From contig JAFGEO010000055.1 in the NCBI GenBank assembly GCA_016931575.1, forward strand, positions 1-64,000: a stretch of DNA of 64,000 nucleotides, written 5' to 3'. Positions 7,819 to 17,018 of the stretch are shown here, in pieces (within the stretch, counting starts at the first letter, position 1; every line of letters begins with the position of its first letter). The stretch is from Bacteroidales bacterium. Its GTDB lineage: Bacteria > Bacteroidota > Bacteroidia > Bacteroidales > UBA10428. The translations under genes were made by a program, and so were the position numbers. The notes beneath the pieces are model-generated. The model saw nothing but the letters and a program-made list of their open reading frames with translations, made no database searches and was not told where the DNA came from.

Positions 7819-10491
7819 CTATAATCCCAGACGATAAGACAATTTAAGAAGGATCACACTTCGTGAGTCAGTTTCAAAACTTACCGGTTTGATATTGTTC
7901 CTGAAATTAAAATCTCCGTCATTATTGAAATCATTCCCATTGAGTGACCACACCAGGTAAAGTATGGACCCGGGCCGGTATTCCCAGCGGCCAACCAGGT
8001 TAAGATTGAAATCGAAGAACCTGAAGTCGGGCTGGTCAAAACTATAATCGCTTGTGCCATCCCTGTTTTCATCGACAGAATAGACCTGGTTATCGCCGTC
8101 GTAACTAAGTTGAGATTCAGTATCGTAAGTTGCGTAGCGGTCGTTGACATTCTCAGCAACCCCGTTGGTAATGTATTTGAAATCGGTGTAGTTTCCCCCT
8201 GTCAGGAAGGGCATCATGTAGAGCTGAATTGTCAGGTCGGGGGTGATGTTCAGATCGCTGCGGATAGTCATCTGTATGGTAGTCTGGTTCAGGTCACCCC
8301 TGATATAGCGAGGTTCTTCGAGGTCGTCCAGGGAACTTACATATTCGAGCTCATTAAAATTTCTGATGAATCCCGGATTCAGGGAAATATTCCAGGCATC
8401 GGACATCTGGAAGCGAATAAAAGCGAAATGTCCGTTTGATTTTGAAAGTTGCTGATCCTGCCGGTTGATAAAGAACTGGTAGGCAAGCATTACTTTCTTA
8501 CGTTCATCGGTTTCAAAATAGGAGAATAAATTGGTAGTACCTTCGTAAAGTACTTTAGGGCCACCGCGAAGGGCATCGGTAGTGTACCCGGGTGCATCAC
8601 GGTCAATCCCAAGTCCAATGCTCCAATAGTTATTAAAGCTTGCATGTCCGTTAAAATTACCTCCGAAGTACTTGTGTTCCAACCCAAATGTTGTGGCGTA
8701 CCATTGGTTGAAATTAAGGTTGATGCTCCGGAAAATCCACCAGGGCTCTGTTTGGTTGAAACCTACCCATAAAATCTCCTGAATTTCATCATTCCGGTTA
8801 TGATATCCCAGCTCTTTGAGGTGGAAGCCCGGGGAACGGGCTGTTATCCAGACCAGGTACCTGATTTTACTGTTTCCTGCTTTCCCAACTTGTACGGTTG
8901 CTCCAAATCCATCCAGCTGTGTGAGGGTGGAATCCGCTACCATATGGTTCTGGTCGGGCCGCTGAAAGTAATGTGGGGAGGAGACCTGTGTATTATAAAT
9001 TGCCTCTTCGGTACCGATCACCCGGCTGGCAGCAGCCATCACATTGATATAGTAGGTTTTGTCTTTCCATTGATGTGTGAAGTCGATGCCGGAGGTATAG
9101 GCCTGACTGTGCATAAAATCCTGCAGGGCGGGTTCATCGGGTCTCCGGTTCGTTGCCGTAAAAATTGCTCCCAGTTGGGTATTCGACTCATTCAGATCTT
9201 TTTGAACACGGGAGACAAAATAATTGGTCATGGGTTCTATGATGACTTCCTCCCTCTCTGAATCAGATTCTCTTGAAATTATCGCATGTTCCTGCTGTGT
9301 CACACTTTCCAGTACTCCAACCGACCAGCCTTTCTCAGTTTTTCCGGTAAGCTTGAAAGCCCCCAGGATGCTGGTGTTGCCAGGCCGTTTCATATATTCA
9401 CCGTCAGCCAGCTCGGGCCAATAGCTTGGCGTTGAACCAATACGGCGTGAGTAGAATAAATTGTCGTTGCCCAGGGGGCCCCCACCGTTCAGCAGGCGGA
9501 AGCTCAGGATATTTTTTCCTTCAATGAAGAATGGGCGTTTTTCATCAAATTTGGTTTCGTAGGTTGTCAGGTTCATCTCTGAAGGGTCCGATTCAACCTG
9601 TCCAAAGTCCGGATTAAGCGTAAAATCAAGGGTCAGGTTATTGGTCAGGCCTACTTTACCATCCAACCCGGTATTTAAGATCAGGTCACGGCCATCTGAA
9701 AAGGGGTTACCTTCTTCGGGTTCATAGGTTTCCAGTCCTGTAGCAAGGTAGGGGGTGACCTCCTTCTGTTTTTGGGGTTTAATAGCTGAAATACCATGCA
9801 ATTCACCGAAAAGATTTACCATTTCGGGTGCATTTGGGGAGATAAACTCCCATACGGAATATTCTTCGTTCCGGTAGATCCTTCTCCCGATTTCCAGACC
9901 CCATACATACTCGTCTTTTAGCGTAAACCGCAACTGAGAAAGCGGTATACTGGCTTCCACCGTCCAGCCTTCGGAGTTTATTTCCGTTTTCACATCCCAG
10001 ATAGGGTCCCAGCTGGAATCCCAGTTCCCGCCATTCGTAACGACTTCATCTATCTTTACTCCAGCAGCGCTAACGCCAAAAGAAAAGGCCGTTTTCAGAT
10101 CATGGTAACTATCAATGATGATCTTCACCCAGTCGCCTATATCGCCATCACGTCGTGACATTCGCCTCACAATGCTGTCAGGGGCAGTATCGTAACACAT
10201 GACAGCAAAATAGATGTTGTTATCGTCATAGATTACTTTAAACCGGGTTTTCTGACTTGCAGGTGCCTCGGCATGGGGCTGCATCTGCACGAAATTATTG
10301 GCCCAATCTACCTGGTCCCAGGCAGCATCATCGAAAACGCCATCAATTCGAGGTGCGGGGCCCTCAATTTTTTGGGTGGTGTAAATTTTCTTTTGTGCGC
10401 TAACTGCAAAAACAGCAACAATCAGCAAAATACATGACAGAAGAATTCTGCGCGTCATGGTTATGGTTTTGGTTTTTACAAAATAACGCAA
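7819..10491 (-). CDS. DUF5916-type outer membrane protein with N-terminal CBM9-like sugar-binding domain
   Basis: 890 aa; 'APRIDGVFDDAAWDQVDWANNFVQMQPHAEAPASQKTRFKVIYDDNNIYFAVMCYD' then 'FDEKRPFFIEGKNIL' and long beta-barrel-like C-terminus; likely start at 10458. Confidence 0.8.
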   Translation of the reverse strand: MRYFVKTKTITMTRRILLSCILLIVAVFAVSAQKKIYTTQKIEGPAPRIDGVFDDAAWDQVDWANNFVQMQPHAEAPASQKTRFKVIYDDNNIYFAVMCYDTAPDSIVRRMSRRDGDIGDWVKIIIDSYHDLKTAFSFGVSAAGVKIDEVVTNGGNWDSSWDPIWDVKTEINSEGWTVEASIPLSQLRFTLKDEYVWGLEIGRRIYRNEEYSVWEFISPNAPEMVNLFGELHGISAIKPQKQKEVTPYLATGLETYEPEEGNPFSDGRDLILNTGLDGKVGLTNNLTLDFTLNPDFGQVESDPSEMNLTTYETKFDEKRPFFIEGKNILSFRLLNGGGPLGNDNLFYSRRIGSTPSYWPELADGEYMKRPGNTSILGAFKLTGKTEKGWSVGVLESVTQQEHAIISRESDSEREEVIIEPMTNYFVSRVQKDLNESNTQLGAIFTATNRRPDEPALQDFMHSQAYTSGIDFTHQWKDKTYYINVMAAASRVIGTEEAIYNTQVSSPHYFQRPDQNHMVADSTLTQLDGFGATVQVGKAGNSKIRYLVWITARSPGFHLKELGYHNRNDEIQEILWVGFNQTEPWWIFRSINLNFNQWYATTFGLEHKYFGGNFNGHASFNNYWSIGLGIDRDAPGYTTDALRGGPKVLYEGTTNLFSYFETDERKKVMLAYQFFINRQDQQLSKSNGHFAFIRFQMSDAWNISLNPGFIRNFNELEYVSSLDDLEEPRYIRGDLNQTTIQMTIRSDLNITPDLTIQLYMMPFLTGGNYTDFKYITNGVAENVNDRYATYDTESQLSYDGDNQVYSVDENRDGTSDYSFDQPDFRFFDFNLNLVGRWEYRPGSILYLVWSLNGNDFNNDGDFNFRNNIKPVSFETDSRSVILLKLSYRLGL

Positions 10492-10587
10492 AGCCGCTAA
10501 ATGTTCATGGGTACTCCCTGTAAATTAATGTCAAAAGAATGTAAAAAATTGTAAAATGAGGGGTCGGGAGAGGCAGCTGATCCCGGT

Positions 10588-11043
10588 TTATTTTATGAGA
10601 GAGCATTTGTTCAGGGCAACATCTGTAAGGTATCCGTTACATATTCCTTTTACAGTAATTGCACTACCTTTTCTGAAGGAACCGGCGTTTGCTACGGAGC
10701 TGTCAAAGGTGCATAACACACCAAACAGGTCTTCCGGGCTTTTTAGTACAATCGTGGTAGATGTTTCTTTGATGGTGATCTCATCGATTTCGCCATGCAC
10801 CTCGATAATTTTTCCTCCATAGCGCTTCATTGCCTGCGATTCATTTGTCTCAAAGGCACTGACCAAAGCTGCGGCAGAGATCACGAAATCTGCTTTCTCA
10901 TTTTCCACCGAAAGCGGGGCATCCTGAAATACCATGCGATAGGCCAGAAATCCCCCTATTCCGGCAATAAGCAGGAAGGAAATTAAAATGATCAGTAGTT
11001 TTCTTGACATAACGGGAGATTTATCGGGTGTATGTAGCGTCAA
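10588..11043 (-). CDS. Membrane-anchored OB-fold (tRNA_anti-like) protein
   Basis: One N-terminal TM; 'YGGKIIEVHGEIDEITIKETSTTIVLKSPEDLFGVLCTFDSS...GSAITVKGICNGYLTDVALNKCSL'; likely start at 11010. Confidence 0.7.
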   Translation of the reverse strand: MTLHTPDKSPVMSRKLLIILISFLLIAGIGGFLAYRMVFQDAPLSVENEKADFVISAAALVSAFETNESQAMKRYGGKIIEVHGEIDEITIKETSTTIVLKSPEDLFGVLCTFDSSVANAGSFRKGSAITVKGICNGYLTDVALNKCSLIK

Positions 11044-11587
11044 CTGTTACTTCTATTTCATTAGCTATCTTCTTCCGGGTAACTTCAGGAATCGAGATAT
11101 TATAATCTGTAGGATTAACCTTAAACGTTGATTTCGTAATTAGCTCGTCCTTGGTAACAGTAATACTCCCTTTCACCCGGATGGCCTTTGTGACCCCGTG
11201 AATGGTAAGATTCCCGGATACATCTGCCACATAGGTTCCAGGAACCTCAAAATCAATTTCTTCAGGATTCATGATAGAGCCTTCAAAGGACGATTTTGGG
11301 TACTGATCGGACTCCATAAAATTCTCATTAAAATGCTCCTGCATGAGGGCTTTTTCAAATTCAAAGGAACGGATCAGCAGTTTAAACTGCATGGAACCGC
11401 TTTCAGTATCCAGAATGCCCACAGCCTGTCGGTTGATGGCCTCAATATCTTCGATAGGGGTATGGGAGTAAAATTTCACCTGACCTGTTTTGGTGATATA
11501 TTGTTTAGCACTTGCAAAAGAAGTGCTCAGGATCAGGATTGCGGCAAAAATTATAGTTTTCATAACAAAGGTTTTTATAGTTAACAA
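11021..11587 (-). CDS. YceI family protein
   Basis: 'MQFKLLIRSFEFEKALMQEHFNENFMESDQYPKSSFEGSI...GNLTIHGVTKAIRVKGSITV'; signal peptide; likely start at 11563. Confidence 0.85.
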   Translation of the reverse strand: MLTIKTFVMKTIIFAAILILSTSFASAKQYITKTGQVKFYSHTPIEDIEAINRQAVGILDTESGSMQFKLLIRSFEFEKALMQEHFNENFMESDQYPKSSFEGSIMNPEEIDFEVPGTYVADVSGNLTIHGVTKAIRVKGSITVTKDELITKSTFKVNPTDYNISIPEVTRKKIANEIEVTVDATYTR

Positions 11588-11607
11588 TCAAAATGAGAAA
11601 TTGATCA

Positions 11608-12486
11608 TTACAGGCTAAAAACCCGTGAAATATTAAAGCCAAGTCGGATATCACCATCCAGCCAGTTTCCGGTGGTCTCTCCGATAAAACCCTTTTCAGT
11701 CATGGCGGTGGAATTTGTGATATGAAGCTGGAATACATGGCCGCCGGTTTCAATATCGACGCCAACCGATAGGGGTGCAAAGGTGGGAGTTGCCTGTTGA
11801 TTTTGCGCCCTGGGGAATACATAGTAGTACTCGGCATTTACTGAGATCCTGCGGGTGATTTTATACCGGCCCCCAATTCCAAGCGCCCAGATATCGTTTG
11901 CATCCTGCTCGGTATCAACCAGGTTATTATGGATATAGGTCGGGTTGATTTCTAAGGAGAAATTCTGGTTGAATTTTCGGGCAATAAGTACCTGGTGCAC
12001 ATAGCTCACCCTGTACAAAAACGGGAGCGATGCTTCCTGTTCCCATCGCAGGGTGTTTACTGTTGTTGCAGCCAGGTATGAAACAGAAACCGGCATTAGC
12101 TTTTCACCCTTTGATTGCCGCAGCAATGACAATTTAAGGAAGCCATCATAAGCTTTTTCGTAGGTACTTCGCCCGACGCCTATCATAATCCAGTCGGTAA
12201 TGCCATATTCCAGTGAGATTCGCATGCTGGCCTGATCAAGGCCCCAGAACTCATAGGCTCCGTTATTGAAGGCTCCGAAGCGGTGCGAGATCCTGAAGTC
12301 CATTTGCCGGGCAGGCATCCGTTCGATGGAATGGCCGCTAACGATGCGTGTCGATTTGAAGGTTGCCAGGGTATACTGTGTACCACTTTCTGTAGCTTCC
12401 TCAAGAAGTTCGTCAATATCCTGGGCTGCCGCCGATGGGGCCAGGCATAAGGATAGTAAAATCAGGTACAATATTTTCCGGTGCAT
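11608..12486 (-). CDS. DUF5777-type beta-barrel protein
   Basis: 292 aa; signal peptide; 'ATFKSTRIVSGHSIERMPARQMDFRISHRFGAFNNGAYEFWGLDQASMRISLEYGITDWIMIGVGRS'. Confidence 0.75.
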   Translation of the reverse strand: MHRKILYLILLSLCLAPSAAAQDIDELLEEATESGTQYTLATFKSTRIVSGHSIERMPARQMDFRISHRFGAFNNGAYEFWGLDQASMRISLEYGITDWIMIGVGRSTYEKAYDGFLKLSLLRQSKGEKLMPVSVSYLAATTVNTLRWEQEASLPFLYRVSYVHQVLIARKFNQNFSLEINPTYIHNNLVDTEQDANDIWALGIGGRYKITRRISVNAEYYYVFPRAQNQQATPTFAPLSVGVDIETGGHVFQLHITNSTAMTEKGFIGETTGNWLDGDIRLGFNISRVFSL

Positions 12487-12497
12487 AGCGGTACCTT

Positions 12498-12869
12498 TTA
12501 ATTTTCAGGGGTGCCCTGGCTGATCCAGGAAGAAACTACCTTCAGGGTACAGCTATCCAGCTTGCTGCTCCTGCGGGGCATGGGAGAGAAGCCCTCCTGA
12601 TGATTGATGGAACCTTCAAGGCTTCCATCGTCCACACGATTGATCACATCAGAATAATTTTCAAGGAAGATATTGCCCCCAAACATTCCGGCATGTGTAT
12701 TGTCGTGGCAGCCGTAACAATGACTGCTAAGGACAGGTTCTATGTCTTCGGAGTAATTCAGGGATAAGGTATCACATTGTGAAGCGTTTGCTGACAGGAG
12801 CGATTCTTCGCTTTCATAATAACATGCTGCACAAAGCAAAGCAGGTATGATAAGGAGGAAAAGGCGCAT
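12498..12869 (-). CDS. Small c-type cytochrome-like lipoprotein
   Basis: Lipobox-like 'ALLCAACYYESEE'; heme motif 'HCYGCHDNTHAGM' (CxxCH); 'INHQEGFSPMPRRSSKLDSCTLKVVSSWISQG'. Confidence 0.8.
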   Translation of the reverse strand: MRLFLLIIPALLCAACYYESEESLLSANASQCDTLSLNYSEDIEPVLSSHCYGCHDNTHAGMFGGNIFLENYSDVINRVDDGSLEGSINHQEGFSPMPRRSSKLDSCTLKVVSSWISQGTPEN

Positions 12870-13190
12870 AGCTTGATTCTGAGTTCTGGTGGAATACTGA
12901 TTGCATTACCCTTTCAAATTCCTGAAAGGTGGACAGGTCAAGAATTATCTATCCCGAATTTAATCTTTCATTCGAATAAATACTAAGTTATCGACAAAAA
13001 AGAAAGAAGTCCTGCGATTTTGTATGTGCAAAAAGATTCGTTGAGGGAGAAGAAATTGGAAGGACAAAAAGATGGGGATGTCAAAAGTCTTTAAATTTCA
13101 GAATGAACACTTCCCGGACTTTTGACAGCCTCCTGATTTATCTGCCGGAATCTGAATTGGATGATTCCTACTGTGTGGGCTGGTTATTTT

Positions 13191-13661
13191 CTATAGGTAT
13201 ATGTCAGCACATTCATTGAAGGTGAACCGGATCCGATCAAGGGATTCCATATATATTTCGGCAGTCTCAATGCTATCTTCATCTCCTTCTTCATAGTGCC
13301 AGTTTACTACTGCCGACTTGATTTCTTCGCAGTCGTCCACAAGCTGCAACAGCTGAAGGAGCTTTTTACTGGAAGCTGTATTGATATATTCAAGGTATAT
13401 GTCCAAAACAATATGCTCGGCATTCAGTCCACTAATATACCCGATGAGCGGATCAAAAAATGCAGCTGCATTTTCCGGGAATGCCCGGCCTTCCATTTTC
13501 AAATGTCCGTTCGGATTGAAAGTGATTTTCGGAGTCTGTTTTGTTGCCTTAATGGTTAGTTTTTCCATCCTGGTAATTGTTGGTTGTAGTTTTTTTACGC
13601 CGGACCCCAGAGTAGGTTGGTATCGCTTGATGAAAGGCAAGGAATTGGTGATATTCGTCAC
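13191..13661 (-). CDS. SiaC-like (DUF1987) regulatory phosphoprotein
   Basis: 'TPKITFNPNGHLKMEGRAFPENAAAFFDPLIGYISGL' and 'LEYINTASSKKLLQLLQLVDD'; likely start at 13568. Confidence 0.8.
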   Translation of the reverse strand: MTNITNSLPFIKRYQPTLGSGVKKLQPTITRMEKLTIKATKQTPKITFNPNGHLKMEGRAFPENAAAFFDPLIGYISGLNAEHIVLDIYLEYINTASSKKLLQLLQLVDDCEEIKSAVVNWHYEEGDEDSIETAEIYMESLDRIRFTFNECADIYL

Positions 13662-13855
13662 TTTTTTAAAGGTAAACCGTTTTTTTATTCAGGAGTATAA
13701 TTGTTGGAATATCCTTATTGATATTGATCTACAGCTTTAATTTATGGCATCCGGACCAACAAAGCAGGGATTTTCAGGAAGGAGTGTAAATCACAGAAAA
13801 TTCAACCAGGGGCTTCGTATGGATGAGTTTCTGAAAGTGAGGATCGCGTACTCCT

Positions 13856-14545
13856 TTATTCAGCACAAGAGTCGCCGCTGTCTTGTGCTACTTTCTGGTT
13901 CTGAAAGAGTTTTCTCAGGTCTTCTACCGATTTCGTCCCTCTGTAATAGGTATTATTGATGAATAAAGCAGGAGTTCCTTTCAGACCTCTGTCTGAGGCA
14001 TTTTCAACATCTTTTCTTACGGTATTTATAGCGGCTTCATTGCTCAGGCATTCAGTAACATCTATACCAGCCTGCGCTGCCCAGCTGTCCAGTAATTCAC
14101 GACTGAAGGGTTCATAGCTGGAGAAAACCAGGTCGGTAAAATCCCAGAAATGTCCATTCCTGCGGGCACACTCTGCGGTTACTGCAAGGATTTTTGAGTG
14201 GCTGTGTATGCTAAGCGGAAGGTCCCTGAGGATCACCTTGACCTTTCCTGTTGTGATAAACTCACTTTCCAGGGCCTTGATATTCTGGTAAAGGTCCATG
14301 CAGTACGGACACTCAAAATCCACATAAGCCACCAGGGTGATAGGGGCAAAGTTACTTCCCCAGACCGGATCGTCGGCGGTAAGCTTGATGGTATCATCAC
14401 CGGTCATGGTGACAGGCTTTTCCTTGATAATGTATTCTTCAACTGGCCGGTCTAAATATCCGTTATGGTAAAGCAGAAACCATAAAATGGCCAGTAAGGC
14501 CAGCGTTTGCAGTGAGCTCAGGATGATGAGAATTTTATCTTTCAT
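13856..14545 (-). CDS. DsbA-like thioredoxin-domain protein, membrane anchored
   Basis: N-terminal TM; 'VAYVDFECPYCMDLYQNIKAL' (CPYC); 'GTPALFINNTYYRGTKSVEDLRKLF'. Confidence 0.9.
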   Translation of the reverse strand: MKDKILIILSSLQTLALLAILWFLLYHNGYLDRPVEEYIIKEKPVTMTGDDTIKLTADDPVWGSNFAPITLVAYVDFECPYCMDLYQNIKALESEFITTGKVKVILRDLPLSIHSHSKILAVTAECARRNGHFWDFTDLVFSSYEPFSRELLDSWAAQAGIDVTECLSNEAAINTVRKDVENASDRGLKGTPALFINNTYYRGTKSVEDLRKLFQNQKVAQDSGDSCAE

Positions 14546-14670
14546 GATCTATGTGTTCATTTTAAGCTTCCGAATTTAATGATTCTTCTGATTTTGACGG
14601 GGGAAATGTTCTCCGGATTCTGTTTTTTAGCATTTATATGCCCTTAAGGCTGCCGCTAACCAGATTTCCT

Positions 14671-14678
14671 TACCTTTG
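14671..14678 (+). promoter_or_regulatory. Candidate Bacteroidota -7 box (TACCTTTG) upstream of rsmA
   Basis: Exact match to TAnnTTTG 17 nt before the ATG; no clear -33 box seen. Confidence 0.35.
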
Positions 14679-14694
14679 GCAAAAATCTCGCTAA

Positions 14695-15468
14695 ATGCAG
14701 AAGGTAGGTGCAAAAAAAGGTTTGGGGCAACATTTTCTGAATGATGCAAATATTGCCCGGAAGATCGTGTCCTCCCTTGATTGCGAGGGAGTTAGATCCT
14801 TGATAGAGATTGGACCCGGAACGGGGATACTTACCGGTTTGCTTTTACAGGATCAGTTTCCTGAATTTACTGCTGTTGAGCTCGATAAGGAATCCATCGA
14901 CTATCTCAGGATTCATTACCCGGAGCATGCCGGGCGTTTTGTATTTGGAGACTTCCTTAAATATCCCCTGGAAAAACATGAAGGCCCCATTGCCCTGATC
15001 GGTAACCTCCCCTATTTCATATCAAGCCAGATTTTCTTTCGTGCCCTGGAATACAGGGATAGTGTAAGTCAGATGGTGTTTATGATACAGAAAGAGGTTG
15101 CTGAGCGCATTGCAGCACCCCCCGGAAATAAAACCTACGGCATCCTCAGTGTCTTGCTACAGGCGTATTATGATATCCATTACCTGTTCACTGTTCATGA
15201 ACATTGTTTCTCTCCGGCACCGAGAGTGAAATCAGCCGTAATCAGACTGAAACGCAATGATCGGGACCGTCTGGATTGTGAGCATTCCGATTTTCATAAA
15301 GTGGTAAAGGCCACTTTTAACCAACGGAGGAAGACCATACGGAACTCCCTTAAGAGTATTTTCTTAAATTTACCCATCGGGAGTGAATTGCTTACAAAAC
15401 GGCCTGAGCAACTTACTGTTGAACAGTTTGCTGAACTCACACGATCATTACGGAAGTTGAACCCTTAA
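14695..15468 (+). CDS. rsmA: 16S rRNA (adenine1518-N6/adenine1519-N6)-dimethyltransferase
   Basis: 'KKGLGQHFLNDANIARKIV', 'LIEIGPGTGILTGLLL', 'LIGNLPYFISSQIFF', 'FNQRRKTIRNSL'. Confidence 0.97.
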   Translation: MQKVGAKKGLGQHFLNDANIARKIVSSLDCEGVRSLIEIGPGTGILTGLLLQDQFPEFTAVELDKESIDYLRIHYPEHAGRFVFGDFLKYPLEKHEGPIALIGNLPYFISSQIFFRALEYRDSVSQMVFMIQKEVAERIAAPPGNKTYGILSVLLQAYYDIHYLFTVHEHCFSPAPRVKSAVIRLKRNDRDRLDCEHSDFHKVVKATFNQRRKTIRNSLKSIFLNLPIGSELLTKRPEQLTVEQFAELTRSLRKLNP

Positions 15469-15479
15469 GACCTATTTCC

Positions 15480-16847
15480 ATGCCAGCCAGATTTGAACTT
15501 ACCCGGGAATTCATTGATGAGCTTAAAAAAGCAGTCGGGACCAACGATGAAACTTTGGTATATAACCTTGTTAAGGACCTCCATGCGGCTGATATAGCAG
15601 AGCTTTATGGCGGTTTGAGCATGGATGAGGCCAAGTATGTATACCTCCTTCTCGATAACGAAAAAGCCGGCGATGTCCTCATAGAGCTTGAGGAGGATGA
15701 CAGGGACCGCTTTCTTCACGCTTTACCCGGAGAAGTTATCGCCCGCCAGTTCATCGAGAAAATGGATTCCGATGATGCGGCTGACGTGATCGGGGACCTT
15801 CCCCAGGATAAGAAAGAGGAAGTACTTCAGAATATTGATGACCTCGAACAGGCGGGTGAGATTGTTGATCTGCTGGGATATCATGAGGATTCTGCCGGAG
15901 GTCTGATGGCGAAGGAACTCATCCAGGTGAATGAGAACTGGGATATTGAGACCTGTATCCGGGAGATCCGCAAGCAGGCCTCCGAAGTAGAGGAGGTTTA
16001 TTACGTCTACGTGGTGGACAATAACGAGATCCTGAAAGGCACAATATCCCTGAAGCGGATCATGCTGGCCCGGTCAAATGCCAAGGTTAAAAACATCTAT
16101 AAGCCGGATATTATCTATGTAAAGACCGATGCTTCCTCCGAAGATGTTGCCAACCTGATGGAAAAATATGATATCATCGCGCTGCCGGTTGTAGATGCTA
16201 TCGGCAGACTTGTGGGAAGGATCACCATCGATGATGTGGTGGATGTGATCAAGGAAGAAGCAGAAAAAGATTATCAGATGATCTCCGGTATTACCGAAGA
16301 CATTGAGCCATCGGATGATATCCTGGTAATTACCAGGGCGCGTATACCCTGGTTGTTTATCGGATTAGTCGGGGGAATACTCGGGGCACAGGTGATAGGC
16401 ATCTTCGAGAACGAAATCATTAAAGATGCCCGGCTGGCCATGTTCCTGCCGCTGATTCTTGCGATGGCGGGTAATGCCGGGGTACAGTCCTCTTCCATCG
16501 TGGTTCAGGGACTCGCCAGCAAATCCATTGACCTGGATTCAACCTGGAAGAAACTGTTGAAGGAATGTATGATCGGGCTGCTGATCGCTTCCGTATTTGC
16601 CGGCCTGATGCTTACCTATAACCTGATTTTCAGTCCCTCCCTGCACCTTACCATCACGGTGAGTGCAGCCCTGTTCTCTGTGATCATGTTCGCCTCGGTT
16701 TTCGGCACGTTTATCCCTCTTTTACTGAACCGTTTCAAGATTGACCCGGCAGTAGCTACGGGCCCTTTTATCACAACAATGAACGATATCCTCGGGATGT
16801 TTATTTACCTCGGATTAAGCCGTTTTTTGTATACCATACTTTCATAG
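15480..16847 (+). CDS. mgtE: Magnesium transporter MgtE
   Basis: MgtE N-domain, CBS pair, C-terminal 'LPLILAMAGNAGVQSSSIVVQGLA' and 'DPAVATGPFITTMNDILGMFIYLGLSR'. Confidence 0.97.
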   Translation: MPARFELTREFIDELKKAVGTNDETLVYNLVKDLHAADIAELYGGLSMDEAKYVYLLLDNEKAGDVLIELEEDDRDRFLHALPGEVIARQFIEKMDSDDAADVIGDLPQDKKEEVLQNIDDLEQAGEIVDLLGYHEDSAGGLMAKELIQVNENWDIETCIREIRKQASEVEEVYYVYVVDNNEILKGTISLKRIMLARSNAKVKNIYKPDIIYVKTDASSEDVANLMEKYDIIALPVVDAIGRLVGRITIDDVVDVIKEEAEKDYQMISGITEDIEPSDDILVITRARIPWLFIGLVGGILGAQVIGIFENEIIKDARLAMFLPLILAMAGNAGVQSSSIVVQGLASKSIDLDSTWKKLLKECMIGLLIASVFAGLMLTYNLIFSPSLHLTITVSAALFSVIMFASVFGTFIPLLLNRFKIDPAVATGPFITTMNDILGMFIYLGLSRFLYTILS

Positions 16848-16850
16848 ATT

Positions 16851-16899
16851 CCCTGGCCAGGAGGGCAGAAATCCGGATTTCTTTACCCTGGCCAGGAGG
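16851..16899. repeat. Direct repeat CCCTGGCCAGGAGG (16851-16864 and 16886-16899) flanking a 14-nt perfect palindrome GAAATCCGGATTTC (16868-16881)
   Basis: Read directly in the mgtE-purH intergenic region. Confidence 0.9.
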
Positions 16900-17018
16900 T
16901 CATTTTTCAGGAAGTTTTTAACGATTGACATTAGATTTTAACAAAATGGAATTTGTCAGAAAGCAGTACCTAAAAAGTTAATATCTTAGTGAGTGATTCA
17001 CAGGAATATAATAACTAA

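Noticed and set aside
8800-9261. 153 aa plus-strand ORF
   Set aside because: Antisense within the DUF5916-type gene; no coding evidence.
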